Positions 55,684 to 64,000 of a stretch of 64,000 bases of DNA are shown in pieces (within the stretch, counting starts at the first letter, position 1; every line of letters begins with the position of its first letter). Both the position numbers and the translations under genes were made by a program. Source of the DNA: Pyrenophora tritici-repentis (Eukaryota; Ascomycota; Dothideomycetes; Pleosporales; Pleosporaceae); the NCBI RefSeq assembly GCF_003171515.1, contig NC_089395.1, positions 2,542,001 through 2,606,000 on the forward strand, read 5' to 3'. Under the pieces are notes generated by a model. It saw only the letters and a list, made by a program, of their open reading frames with translations, ran no database searches and was not told the DNA's origin.

Positions 55684-55920
55684 GAATACAGTCCGTAAGT
55701 GACTTGGTGGTATCAAGCGGAGGAGTAGTCACATGATTGGTGACACGTGCAGGTGGGTCCTAGCGGGGAGCTTGGACGCAGCTGCACGCAACACGGATCT
55801 ACGAACGTGTGAATAGCTCCTTAGTCAATACAATACGAGTCGTACCACCACTACCGTTGTGCCTTAGAGAGCGCTCTATTAGGTAGTCATACTACTACTA
55901 ATAGTGCCAGCTTCTCAATA
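55678..55920 (+). repeat. 3' LTR of the copia element
   Basis: 243 bp, the same sequence as 50095-50337. The first six bases are also coding, since gag-pol stops at 55683. A purine-rich tract ends just before it. Confidence 0.95.
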
Positions 55921-55925
55921 ATAAC

Positions 55926-56338
55926 TAACATTTCTCCCACAATATTTCCGCATAGACCATGTGGGATAGTGGTTCTTCGGCACGTCTGAGTTTCAGAGTG
56001 CTCACATGCACCGCCATTGTAGCCACTGCGAGTCGTTGTACCAGCTCGACACTCTTCGAAGCTTTTCAACATGTTGTCTCGCGTGTTTCCCACAGAACGA
56101 AGAACATGACGAGATGTTCTATTTCTTCGGATATTCCTCTCGTCTTCTGGCACATGAAGATCGCTTGACTCCACGTGGGGGCGATGTCGTCCGTTCCATT
56201 AGTATCCTCAATCTCATAGCCATCGAATTATAACCACGGTAAGCTGATAATAGGCTGCGGTAGGCCCTGGGAGAGTGACCTGGGAAGAAAACGCGGGCGG
56301 TGGGTCGCCGATTATGACAACCTTGGCTCGTGTAATTC
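55926..56338. other. Intergenic, right flank of copia
   Basis: About 0.4 kb between the retrotransposon and MED21. Short frames on both strands without signature; nothing else seen. Confidence 0.4.
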
Positions 56339-56861
56339 TCATTTCACCTTCCCTACCCCTGTTATTCTGTCTTCCACCATCTTCATCAATGTATCCTTCT
56401 CCTGTACCGCCTTAACCCTCTCACCCTCTAGTTCGTCTAGTTGTCTCTCTAGCTCTCTCATCCTCTCCACCTGCTCTCTCTCGCTCCAATTTAACCCCGG
56501 CAAATGCGCAATCAGCTTCTCAATCTGCTGTTCCTTAAGCGTAATATCCTGTGCCATTTCTTTGAGATCAGCCTCGAACTGCTCTGGCGTGGGTTTGGGC
56601 GGGGGCGCGTTGGCAGGCTGAGAAGGGTCGGCGGCCGCGCCTTGTTGTGTGTTTTCGGCAGCGGTGCGGGCTTCAAGTTCGGCAAAGGTATCGAGACGTT
56701 GCTGGCCTGGGGGGACGCTTGGGGGTGCATTTTCGCGTATTTGGCGTAGGGCAGCGGACATTTGATTAAGGAGCTGAGCAGTTAGTATGGTGTTTAGAGT
56801 GGTATATGGATCTAAGTACCATGTCCAGCTCATCCTGGATCTGGGTGAGGATGTCGCCCAT
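56339..56861 (-). CDS. MED21: Mediator complex subunit 21 (Srb7)
   Basis: Two exons, 56861-56820 (14 codons, MGDILTQIQDELDM) and 56773-56339, separated by a 46-bp intron that begins GTACTT and ends CAG; 158 residues, normal for the family. The protein opens with the classic Med21 N-terminus and continues LLNQMSAALRQIREN, a Pro-rich linker (PPSVPPGQQRLDTFAEL; NAPPPKPTPEQF), then a long coiled coil (DITLKEQQIEKLIAHLP ... MRELERQLDELEGERVKAV). Med21 pairs with Med7 through this coiled coil to form the hinge of the Mediator middle module, which links activators to RNA polymerase II in the nucleus. An ATG within exon 2 or the intron would lose the conserved first helix, so the two-exon start is preferred. 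Divergent from RRG7, with 302 bp between start codons. Confidence 0.94.
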
Positions 56862-57163
56862 TGTGCGCGGGGGTATGTGTTGAGTCTGGTGAATAGCGCG
56901 ATTTAGGAAAAGCGAAGGCGCGAGTGGTATCAGATCTAAGTAAGTGTAGTGTGAAGGTGGTGCGTCATGTGGAGGAAGTCGGGTGGAATGGGGCTAGGCT
57001 AGCGCGTCATGTCAAAATATACGCGAAAGCGGCAATGGACCGTTCCCGCAACACTCGTTAGTCGACCCTCAGCATATTTGCAGTTGTAGGCTGCGAGCCC
57101 CCATCAATCGCTTCAATTCACTGTGAATATGTCCCACCCTTGGTGCTCGTCCCGAATACCGTG

Positions 57164-58369
57164 ATGCGCCCTTCGCTCCTCCCGCCATGGCTCACACAAT
57201 GCTCGCTGCTCGCATGGCTCCCCCGAGCTACTCCGCACCGCGTCCCTCGCCGAATCGCAACCACGTCTGCCCAAAATGCTGCACCTGTTGATATACCGAA
57301 AGTGCCGATACCTCCAAAGACAACTAAACACAACTCATTGGAGTCGTTCATCAAGTATGCCAAGCAAGCCCAGGTACCTACAGGTACGGCTGTTTACATT
57401 GGCACCCACTATGAGTATATAGTATCACTAGCCCTTATGCGCTTAGGCTTCTCAACCGTACGCATAGGCGGCAAGTCGGATGCCGGAATAGATCTTATAG
57501 GCCATTGGGTGCTAGCTCCATTGCGCGAACCGCTGCCGGTCATCATACAGTGCAAGGCACGGAAGATTCCCATCAATCCAAACCATATCCGCGAACTCGA
57601 AGGCTCCTTTCACGGCATACCCTACCAATGGAAGAAAAAGGAGGTCTTCGGTCTACTCGTGACAACCATGAAGGCTACCAAGGGCGTTCTGGAAGCGTTG
57701 AGTCAAAGTCGATGTCCTCTCGGCTTTGTGCTCATTTCTAGAGATGGGTTGATTCAGCAGTTTGCCTGGAACCGCGCGGCGTCTGAAAAGGGCCTGGAGG
57801 GAGTGGGTGTCACGGTCAGACATACACCTCGCGCTCTACTGCCTGAGGAAGAGCAACAGCAAGAAGACGATGAGTCGGGGAAACCGAAGAAGCGGTTGGC
57901 CAAGTTCAAGAACGCGGGCACAGTAAAGGATATCCAGTTGACCTGGATGGGATCGCCCATCTTTCCCGAAAGAGAGCATCTCGACCAGAAGACAATCGAA
58001 CTCATGCGCTGCATTGGACCCGACAGTTATGGTGACCCATTTGTCCCTGGTGTACAGGTTCCGCGTCGAGGCCGTCAAGCGCAACTCGTTGAGGAAAAGA
58101 AGAATGTACCTAGACCTCGTGGTCGACCAAGAACACTCTATACAGAGAAAGTTCCGTCTCCACGCGGAGGCCAAATCGCGCGTGTCCAGAAGGACCATCG
58201 GGGCCGACCCAAAGGCCGGAAGAATAGACCAAAGGGGGAAAATCTTGTACCAGAAGAGGAAGAGCAAGAAACAGAAGAAGCACCGGAAGTATCAGAGATA
58301 CCAAGAAAGCGGCTTGGACGACCTCCGGGCTCAAAGAACAAGCCAAAAGCACCGGTTGATACCGGATGA
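57164..58369 (+). CDS. RRG7: Rrg7-like mitochondrial protein with PD-(D/E)XK nuclease fold and added AT-hooks
   Basis: 401 residues starting MRPSLLPPWLTQCSLLAWLP; the Arg-rich, acid-free N-terminus (RATPHRVPRRIATTSAQNAA) looks like a mitochondrial presequence. The core at about 75-230 fits the Rrg7/Mrr-like family (DUF2034): GTHYEYIVSLALMRLGFSTV, GGKSDAGIDLIG, VIIQCKARK, which place Glu, Asp and the Gln-x-Lys motif of a restriction-endonuclease fold. In yeast RRG7 is needed for respiratory growth. The C-terminal 110 residues are unusual: three or four AT-hook-like cores (PRGRPRT; HRGRPKGRK; KRLGRPPGS) separated by an acidic patch (EEEEQETEEAPE). AT-hooks bind the minor groove of AT-rich DNA, such as fungal mitochondrial DNA, but could also mean dual nuclear location. 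The single exon needs no intron. Confidence 0.82.
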   Translation: MRPSLLPPWLTQCSLLAWLPRATPHRVPRRIATTSAQNAAPVDIPKVPIPPKTTKHNSLESFIKYAKQAQVPTGTAVYIGTHYEYIVSLALMRLGFSTVRIGGKSDAGIDLIGHWVLAPLREPLPVIIQCKARKIPINPNHIRELEGSFHGIPYQWKKKEVFGLLVTTMKATKGVLEALSQSRCPLGFVLISRDGLIQQFAWNRAASEKGLEGVGVTVRHTPRALLPEEEQQQEDDESGKPKKRLAKFKNAGTVKDIQLTWMGSPIFPEREHLDQKTIELMRCIGPDSYGDPFVPGVQVPRRGRQAQLVEEKKNVPRPRGRPRTLYTEKVPSPRGGQIARVQKDHRGRPKGRKNRPKGENLVPEEEEQETEEAPEVSEIPRKRLGRPPGSKNKPKAPVDTG

Positions 58370-58975
58370 GGAGATGTTGGTTGCGCATTCGAATTATAGC
58401 TATCATCTTATCATTAGTGTTCCAAGCACACTGTACGTTAGACTCACACGGCTGAGTCCCACGCTACGCGCCTACCAGCCCACGGTTATTTAGATCAAGA
58501 CCTGTTCATGTTGTTAGAGTCACGACCCAGGAGAACACGAAGATCCTACGGCAGCTCCCAAGACACAATTTCCATGCATCGTATACCCCCGCTATACATT
58601 CACGACCAGCATGTCTTTTTTTTCGGGCATTCAAGACTATATCCCAGCATCTGTTTTTTGTTCAACATCATATTTATGATTTCTTCTTTACACGAAATTG
58701 TTATTATACCCCGTTTGATTATCTTCTGGTTTTGAGAGGACATCTGTTTTTCAGAGCGTCATGTGGATATTTATACTGTTTGATAGTAAACCTAACATAT
58801 AGAAGCTACAAATATAGAAAAGACAAGAGATATACATGAAAACACTTGAACGTAGACACAAGGAATGCAATTTGGATGCTAATAAATAAACAGACGACAA
58901 AAGAAACATTGAGAACACCCCGAACAATGCCTTGAACGCAAACCTACAAGTCCATCCTGATGATATATGCTAGAG
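58370..58975. other. Intergenic between convergent RRG7 and TMS1
   Basis: About 0.6 kb of AT-rich sequence with T-runs (about 58616-58623), the likely 3' UTR and polyadenylation zone of RRG7. No gene is seen. Confidence 0.45.
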
Positions 58976-59079
58976 CACCCGGGTGTCACAAAAGACTCAA
59001 CATACTAGGTTACAAGGGCCACTGTAGTCGCCAGGCACGTGTTTACCCACGCTGTTGATCATTTTATGACACCCGGGTG
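58976..59079. mobile_element. Palindrome-tipped MITE, copy 1
   Basis: A 104-bp element bounded by CACCCGGGTGTCACAAAA and the inverse of CACCCGGGTGTCATAAAA. The terminal inverted repeats run about 27 bp with roughly four mismatches (both continue to TCAACA). The first ten bases of each end are themselves a palindrome. No coding capacity; no clear target duplication. Confidence 0.7.
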
Positions 59080-59229
59080 ACATAAAAACAGGCACCAACC
59101 AGCACCTTAATAATACATTGCCAACACAACGAGACCTATAACTCCAAAAACACACAAATGCACGCCTACCTCATACAAGTCATTCTCCTCAACCAGCCGC
59201 CCGCTGAGCCCAGCCGACCGTAGTAGCGC

Positions 59230-60835
59230 CTAATAATCGAACCGATCGGGCAGGACAAGCGGCGCAACGAGCGTCCAAGTGTAAATGCCATAGCACACCC
59301 ACGCACTAATAATCTTGGCCCAGCTAGCCCAGTATGTGCGACCGACAGGGACGAAACTGTGTGACACATCTTTTTCGTCAAAGTTTGTGGTGAGCAGTGT
59401 AGCGACCCAGGTTGTGCTGAGGAAGAAGATGATGTGGAAGAGGGTGTAGTTGTACTGTGTGGCATTTCGTTCGTCGTCGCGGGGGTTCTTTTTGTTCGAG
59501 GGCTCGTCGTCGTCGGAATCATCGTCGGAGTCGTCGAGGGCCGAGGCGGGGAGGGAACCGGATTCTACGGCGGCGCGGAGTGCGGCTTGGCGCATGTCGC
59601 GGCGGGACTCAGGCTGCTGGGTAACAAGACCGTGCTCATAGTCTTCAGTGCCGACTTGGGCGTAGCCGTTGCCGTGTGGGTTACCTTGGGCACCGAGAGC
59701 GAGACCGTAAGTTGCGGCGCGCGTCGTGGTGTAGGCTACTGTGACAAATGTGACAATGGCACCGATGATGATGGTCGCTTTGCGGGTGCCGCGGGAGCGG
59801 ATAAGTGGGTTGCATTGGTGGTCGTCGGGTTCCATGCCCACGGCCGACAGGGTGAGGTAGGTGCAGTAGACGGCGACGATGGCGGATTGCGCGAGACCTG
59901 CTCGGGGGTTTACGTCTTGTACAGCGGGGTGGATTGAAGCGACGGATGAGATCAGAAGCAAAATGAGGTTAATCTAGTGCTGTTAGCCGGTTTTCGTAGA
60001 TGTCGTACCACTGTACTTACAGTGATGGCTGCCTGGTTCATGCCACATCCGCTCTTGGCGAAGAAGATGTACATGACAATAGTCATGGCAAATGAAGCCA
60101 GGTACATGGAAATGGCACTACCCACAAGCATGCCTGTCCAAACGCGCGACTCGGTGGTTTCAATCTTTTCCTGGCAGTACTCGGCCCAGTTGTGCGCCAG
60201 ATCCACGAGCAGGATGAGTCCAATGAGGAGGAACAGGCAGGCGCCGACCATGGCGAAGTAGTTGCCCCAGACGATAAAGAACGAGTTCGGGATGAAAAAG
60301 GTCAAGACAATCATTCCAATCCATCCGAGAATCTTGGGGGCCCAGAAACCGTTCTGGATAGTTGCGCGACCGTCCTTAGAAGACCGTACTCCGATGAGCA
60401 TTAGTGCCATGAGAACGTGGAAGAAACCGAGAGCGAAGTTGATGCGCTGCACCGCGACGTATCCGTAGCACTGTTCCCCGTGGCATTTGATGTCGACGTA
60501 ATCCAGCGTCAAGTGGGCAAGCTTCTTCATGGCCCAGTCGGTGAGCATGATCCATGAAACGATTGAGTTGATGAGAAGAATGAGCGCGTATGCGATACGG
60601 GTCGCGATGCTACCCAGAGTCAGTGTAATCCGATATATCTACCCAAAAAGCATACCTATTCCCACACTTTCCTCCGCAAGAGCCCATGACGGCGCTGCAA
60701 GTCGCCGCGCCACAACAGGAGGCGGCGACGCTCCAAACCTGGACATGTTAGAGGCGCGCATTAATGACAAGTACATCAACATACCGTGCCCATGGCAGGC
60801 ATCGCCAAAAACGGCACCGACAACAGTGCGCCCAT
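59230..60835 (-). CDS. TMS1: Serinc/TMS1 family membrane protein
   Basis: Four exons: 60835-60785 (MGALLSVPFLAMPAMGT), about 60738-60656, about 60605-60019 and about 59971-59230. The second exon carries the family's cysteine signature (VAASCCGAATCSAVMGS, CGGKCG). Exon 3 has ten-helix Serinc content: MLTDWAMKKLAHLTLDYVD, then helices such as VWGNYFAMVGACLFLLIGL and LVDLAHNWAEYCQEK. The last exon contains YLTLSAVGMEPDDHQCNPL and an acidic loop (DDSDDDSDDDEPSNKK), ending IYTWTLVAPLVLPDRFDY. Serinc proteins sit in endosomal, vacuolar or plasma membranes; the name reflects a proposed serine-lipid role, and later structural work on animal members points to lipid scrambling. The gene shares a promoter interval of 427 bp with the divergent MFS gene. 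Confidence 0.92.
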
Positions 60836-61262
60836 GATGTTTGCGATAGTGTGGAGGCGTGTGTGGTGGTTGGTGTTGTGGAGAAACTGCAGGTGCACGA
60901 GGATGAAGCCGGTGACGTTCATCAGACGCCGCGCCCGCGGCTCTTACGCCAAGGCTGGACTTGGCCATCTTATCTCCGATCAGCTGGATTGCGCATACTC
61001 CACCTTCTACTTACACTCTGCGACTTCCTTTCTCGTCGACTCGTCCACACTGTCTCGCGCCTCGCTTGCTTTGCTTTCAATCAGCTAGCGTTATAGACTA
61101 CTTTGACTTCCCTCTTCTCTTTCTTTCCTGTGCATATCTTTACAATCCGGCATTTCCTAACGGCTTATCAAGTGCCGATACCAGTCAGCTCCACTCGGTT
61201 GCAAACAATTGCGCATCTTATCTTTCACTTGATGATCTCCCTCCCGCAATAACCAGACGAAT

Positions 61263-63124
61263 ATGGTCACCGAAGAGAAGCCACCTGCTCACCAGAAAAC
61301 CCGAATCGTGAGCGTCGCTGCAGCCACGTGCATCGCGCTCGCATGTGGGACAAATGTAGTTATGTCTCCATCAAGCCAGCAGAGTGGGATGCTAACTACA
61401 CGAAAAAGTACGCGTACAGTGCGTGGGCTCCTCAATTTGCGGACAAGCTGCAACTATCTGCCACCCAGAGCAATGTCATCGTATGCCCCCCAAGCCTCAT
61501 CTCGAACGCGTACCCGTCTCACGATGCTAGGGAACCGCTGCCAATCTGGGCATGTATGCCTCAGGAATACCCATGGGCATGATAACAGATCGGAAGAGTC
61601 CGAGACTCACTACCTTCATTGGAATGTTTGCATTGTTTGCGGGTTACTATCCTATCAAGCTTGGTACGACATGTCGTCTCTAGTCATCATGTCAAGTCTG
61701 ACCATGTGCAGCATATGATGGAGGTCCGGGCTACATGAGTGTAGCTCTGATATCTTTTTGTTCATTTTTAAGCGGTGTTGGCAGTTGTGCTGCCTTTTCA
61801 GGCGCACTGAAAACTGGTACGTTTCATATCCAAGATAGAAGTACCGTTGTTGACCTTGATAGCCACACTCAACTGGCCAACACACCGAGGCACAGCAACC
61901 GCATTTCCAATGGCTGCTTTTGGATTGAGTGCCTTCTTCTATACGCTGATTGCTGGAGTCGCGTTCCCTGGCAATACTTCTGGACTACTCATGATGCTTG
62001 CCCTTGCTACCTCACTTCTCGTGCTAGTATCCATACCCTTTCTCATCGTCGTTGATCACAAATCCGGCGCAGGTTACGCCGCACTCCCCACTACTGAGCG
62101 ACCTCGACGTGATTCTAATCTACTTACAAGGACAAAGACTAGTAGCAGCAAATATAAATCATCTGTCATTCCAGAGCAGGAAATCAGTAAGCCCCCTTTC
62201 ATCATCCGTCTCTACCCTTTACACCTGCCAACCACCTCTAGCACCGTCCGAAGAGCACGATGGTCCCTCTACCGAAACATCATCCCTTATATCGTCTCTT
62301 CCCGGCGATATAATCGACAATGACGACGCGACCAGCAAGAAGTCAGCTCACAGTTGCACAGATATAACCGGGCTGGCCTTGCTCAATAAGGCAGAATTTT
62401 GGCAAATTTGGGTGCTTATGGGCCTTTTGACTGGCATTGGTCTTATGACTATCAAGTACGTATGGTTGAGACGTTCACACTAGCCATATCTAATTTCTGC
62501 AGCAATATTGGACACGATGTTCAGGCTCTCTGGAAACACTTTGATGAAGATATCGACGGCGACTTTGTTGCTCATCGTCAGTTGCTGCATGTGTCCATCA
62601 TCTCTGTATGCTCGTTTCTTGGACGCCTGTCTTCTGGCATTGGTTCCGATCTTATCGTGAAGCGACTTCGCCATTCACGTTTTTGGTGTGCGGCCATCTC
62701 GGCGGCCATCTTTGCGTTGGCCCAACTAGCCGCCATTCGCGTCGAAGATCCACATTACTTATGGGTTGTGTCTGGACTCTGCGGACTCGGCTATGGCGTA
62801 CTATTTGGTGTCTGCCCATCGCTCGTCGTCGATGCATTCGGTTCAGATGGGTTTGCCGTCAACTGGGGATTTATGACAATCGCTCCTGTTGTTAGCGGTA
62901 ACATCTTCAACCTGTTCTATGGCGCTGTGTACGACTCCAACTCGGTGGTTGAAGCCGACGGCCAGCGCGCTTGCGAGTTGGGACTCAAGTGCTATCGGAC
63001 AGCGTACTATGTTACTCTTGCCTCCAGCATTTTGGGTATCTTTGCGTGTTTCTGGGGTATCTACGGTGAACATGTAAGGAAGAGGCGGGAATTGGAAGAA
63101 CACGATGCGCATAGGGACGCTTGA
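61263..63124 (+). CDS. MFS transporter of the nodulin-like/Mch1 type
   Basis: Starts MVTEEKPPAHQKTRIVS at 61263. The first exons are short: ACGTN joins YAYSAWAPQFADKL across an intron at about 61349-61407; QSNVI joins GTAANLGMYASGIPMG across a second intron (GTATGC...CTAG); further introns lie near 61660-61710, 61818-61850, 62190-62300 and 62455-62503. Hydrophobic segments (for example AAFGLSAFFYTLIAGVAFPG; LLVLVSIPFLIVV) give about twelve helices with a long polar central loop rich in Ser, Lys and Asp. The second half begins EFWQIWVLMGLLTGIGLM and contains FLGRLSSGIGSDLIVKR and LCGLGYGVLFGVCPSLV. The 'GTNYAYSAWAPQ' start is typical of the nodulin-like MFS branch, including yeast YMR155W. Substrate unknown. 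The end RRELEEHDAHRDA is cytosolic. Confidence 0.85.
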
Positions 63125-63248
63125 TCCCCAAGACGTACACCCCTGTGGCGAGATAGACTGGTTCTTATAGAGTTATGAAAGCAGATGCAAGGCTCTCCTG
63201 AGCAAAAGTGGCTGCCACTGGGGTGCATCTTTTTATTACAAGCACTCG

Positions 63249-63380
63249 CACCTAGGTGACATAAGATACCTGACAGCGACAGTGTGGGTGAACCCCAGTA
63301 TACTATTACTATTGGGCATATTTGGAGGATACAAGGACTTTTGTATACTAGGATGTCAAGTATATCATATCACCTAGGTG
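63249..63380. mobile_element. Palindrome-tipped MITE, copy 2
   Basis: 132 bp bounded by CACCTAGGTGACATAAGATA and the inverse of CACCTAGGTGATATGATATA. Both arms continue to TGACA; about 27 bp with four mismatches, mostly transitions. Same family as 58976-59079. Confidence 0.72.
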
Positions 63381-63747
63381 CTCTACAACAAAACTGCATT
63401 GGGAAAATCTGCTGCTAAGCATCGACATCACTTATATTGTGGTAGAGGGATAGTCTCAATAGTCAGAAGAGAGGCTGCCGACCCGCAATCGGTAGAGAGT
63501 AGAGAACAAGAAGGTATCCGAGTGACAATCGGTAGTATTAAGAATAGTGTGCGATCAGATGATAAGATGTCGAGCTTCTCCTCGCGGAGTTGCCCTAAAA
63601 TACTCAACCCTAGCGCCGATTACCTAACGCCGAACACGTGACAAGCTACTACACCACAATATACCATCATCACCCAGGTGCTCGTAAGATTTGGGAGTTG
63701 TGCTTATCACGTGTTCTTTTGTTTCCCGGGTTCGAGTTGAGTAGTTA
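63381..63747. other. Intergenic with a solo CACCCAGGTG end
   Basis: No gene is supported. A single CACCCAGGTG at 63671-63680, followed by CTCGTAAGAT, may be the end of another, decayed copy of the palindrome-tipped family. Confidence 0.4.
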
Positions 63748-63857
63748 CACTGGGTGTTGTAAAATACTTGACTGTGGGTAAGCACCTCATAGTCGTGTTT
63801 GGCGGCTATAGTGGCCTTGATGCATTAGTATGTTAAGTATTTTATGACACCTAGGTG
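63748..63857. mobile_element. Palindrome-tipped MITE, copy 3
   Basis: 110 bp bounded by CACTGGGTGTTGTAAAATAC and the inverse of CACCTAGGTGTCATAAAATA. The arms share about 27 bp with some changes, and the left tip has lost perfect palindromy. Same termini as the copies at 58976 and 63249. Confidence 0.68.
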
Positions 63858-64000
63858 GCTATGCTTACCAAGGTACGCATGAACAATCATCGGATATAGC
63901 CGTTCAGAATAAGTAGCGTGAGCGCGCATGATCTATCGAATACAAAGCGAGCGGATTGTTCAATATATTTTTCTGGTACAATACTACAAATAAAGAACCC
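63858..64000. other. Right edge, no feature seen
   Basis: 143 bp without a recognisable gene or repeat. Confidence 0.4.

Larger units (their letters stand above)
50095..55920 (+). mobile_element. Complete Ty1/copia LTR retrotransposon
   Basis: A 5826-bp element with all structural parts: 243-bp LTRs at both ends, a 5-bp target duplication ATAAC (50090-50094 and 55921-55925), a primer-binding site directly after the 5' LTR, a purine-rich tract (GTGGGGGAG) directly before the 3' LTR, and one continuous gag-pol frame. The LTRs read as identical by eye and the frame has no stop, so the insertion is probably recent and may still be active. Integrase precedes reverse transcriptase, the copia order. 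Confidence 0.96.

Noticed and set aside
63721..63745. GGTTCGAGTTG as a tRNA B box
   Set aside because: No acceptor stem, A box or cloverleaf could be drawn around it.

Overview
The window reads as nuclear DNA of a filamentous ascomycete, most likely a dothideomycete of the order Pleosporales. The evidence is introns of 43-133 bp with GTRNGY donors and CTAAC-type branch points, several recognisable fungal-only genes (Mtc6, Rrg7, FlbD, Tms1, Mediator Med21), a Pth11-like membrane receptor, a kinase of the type found in large families in Pleosporales, and a mix of copia, hAT and LINE transposons. The species cannot be named from this sequence alone.

Layout. 0-3.4 kb: a Pth11/rhodopsin-type membrane protein running off the left edge (-), then a kinase-like gene broken by two single-base frameshifts (-). 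4.4-24 kb: an accessory block with few familiar genes. It holds two small secreted cysteine-rich candidate proteins (4397-4771 and 11622-11956, both +) and three distant paralogues of an unnamed two-module family (5251-7468 -, 17351-19039 +, 22282-23910 +). It also holds a protein with a SUMO-interaction-like motif, two hypothetical genes, a gene whose C-terminus was rewritten by a MITE, and a LINE relic. Two foldback or terminal-inverted-repeat elements have clean 8-bp target duplications. 26.4-29.1 kb: an intact hAT transposase (-).

29.1-40.7 kb: about 11.5 kb with no gene I can support, ending at the promoter of a FlbD-type Myb regulator of conidiation (40684-41883 +). 41.9-45.8 kb is again empty. 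45.8-47.9 kb: MTC6. 48.9-49.4 kb: a small basic protein gene that appears frameshifted in a C homopolymer. 50095-55920: a complete, apparently recent Ty1/copia element. Its LTRs look identical, the target duplication is ATAAC, the primer-binding site matches the initiator-Met tRNA anticodon arm, the gag-pol frame is open for 1618 residues, and the leader carries a 10 x 27-bp array.

56.3-63.1 kb: a housekeeping block of two divergent pairs, MED21 (-)/RRG7 (+) and TMS1/Serinc (-)/MFS transporter (+). Three short inverted-repeat elements with palindromic CACCYRGGTG tips flank the second pair. The pattern is conserved core genes on the right, a transposon-rich accessory block with candidate secreted proteins and a lineage-restricted paralogue family on the left, and a long non-coding stretch upstream of a developmental regulator between them.
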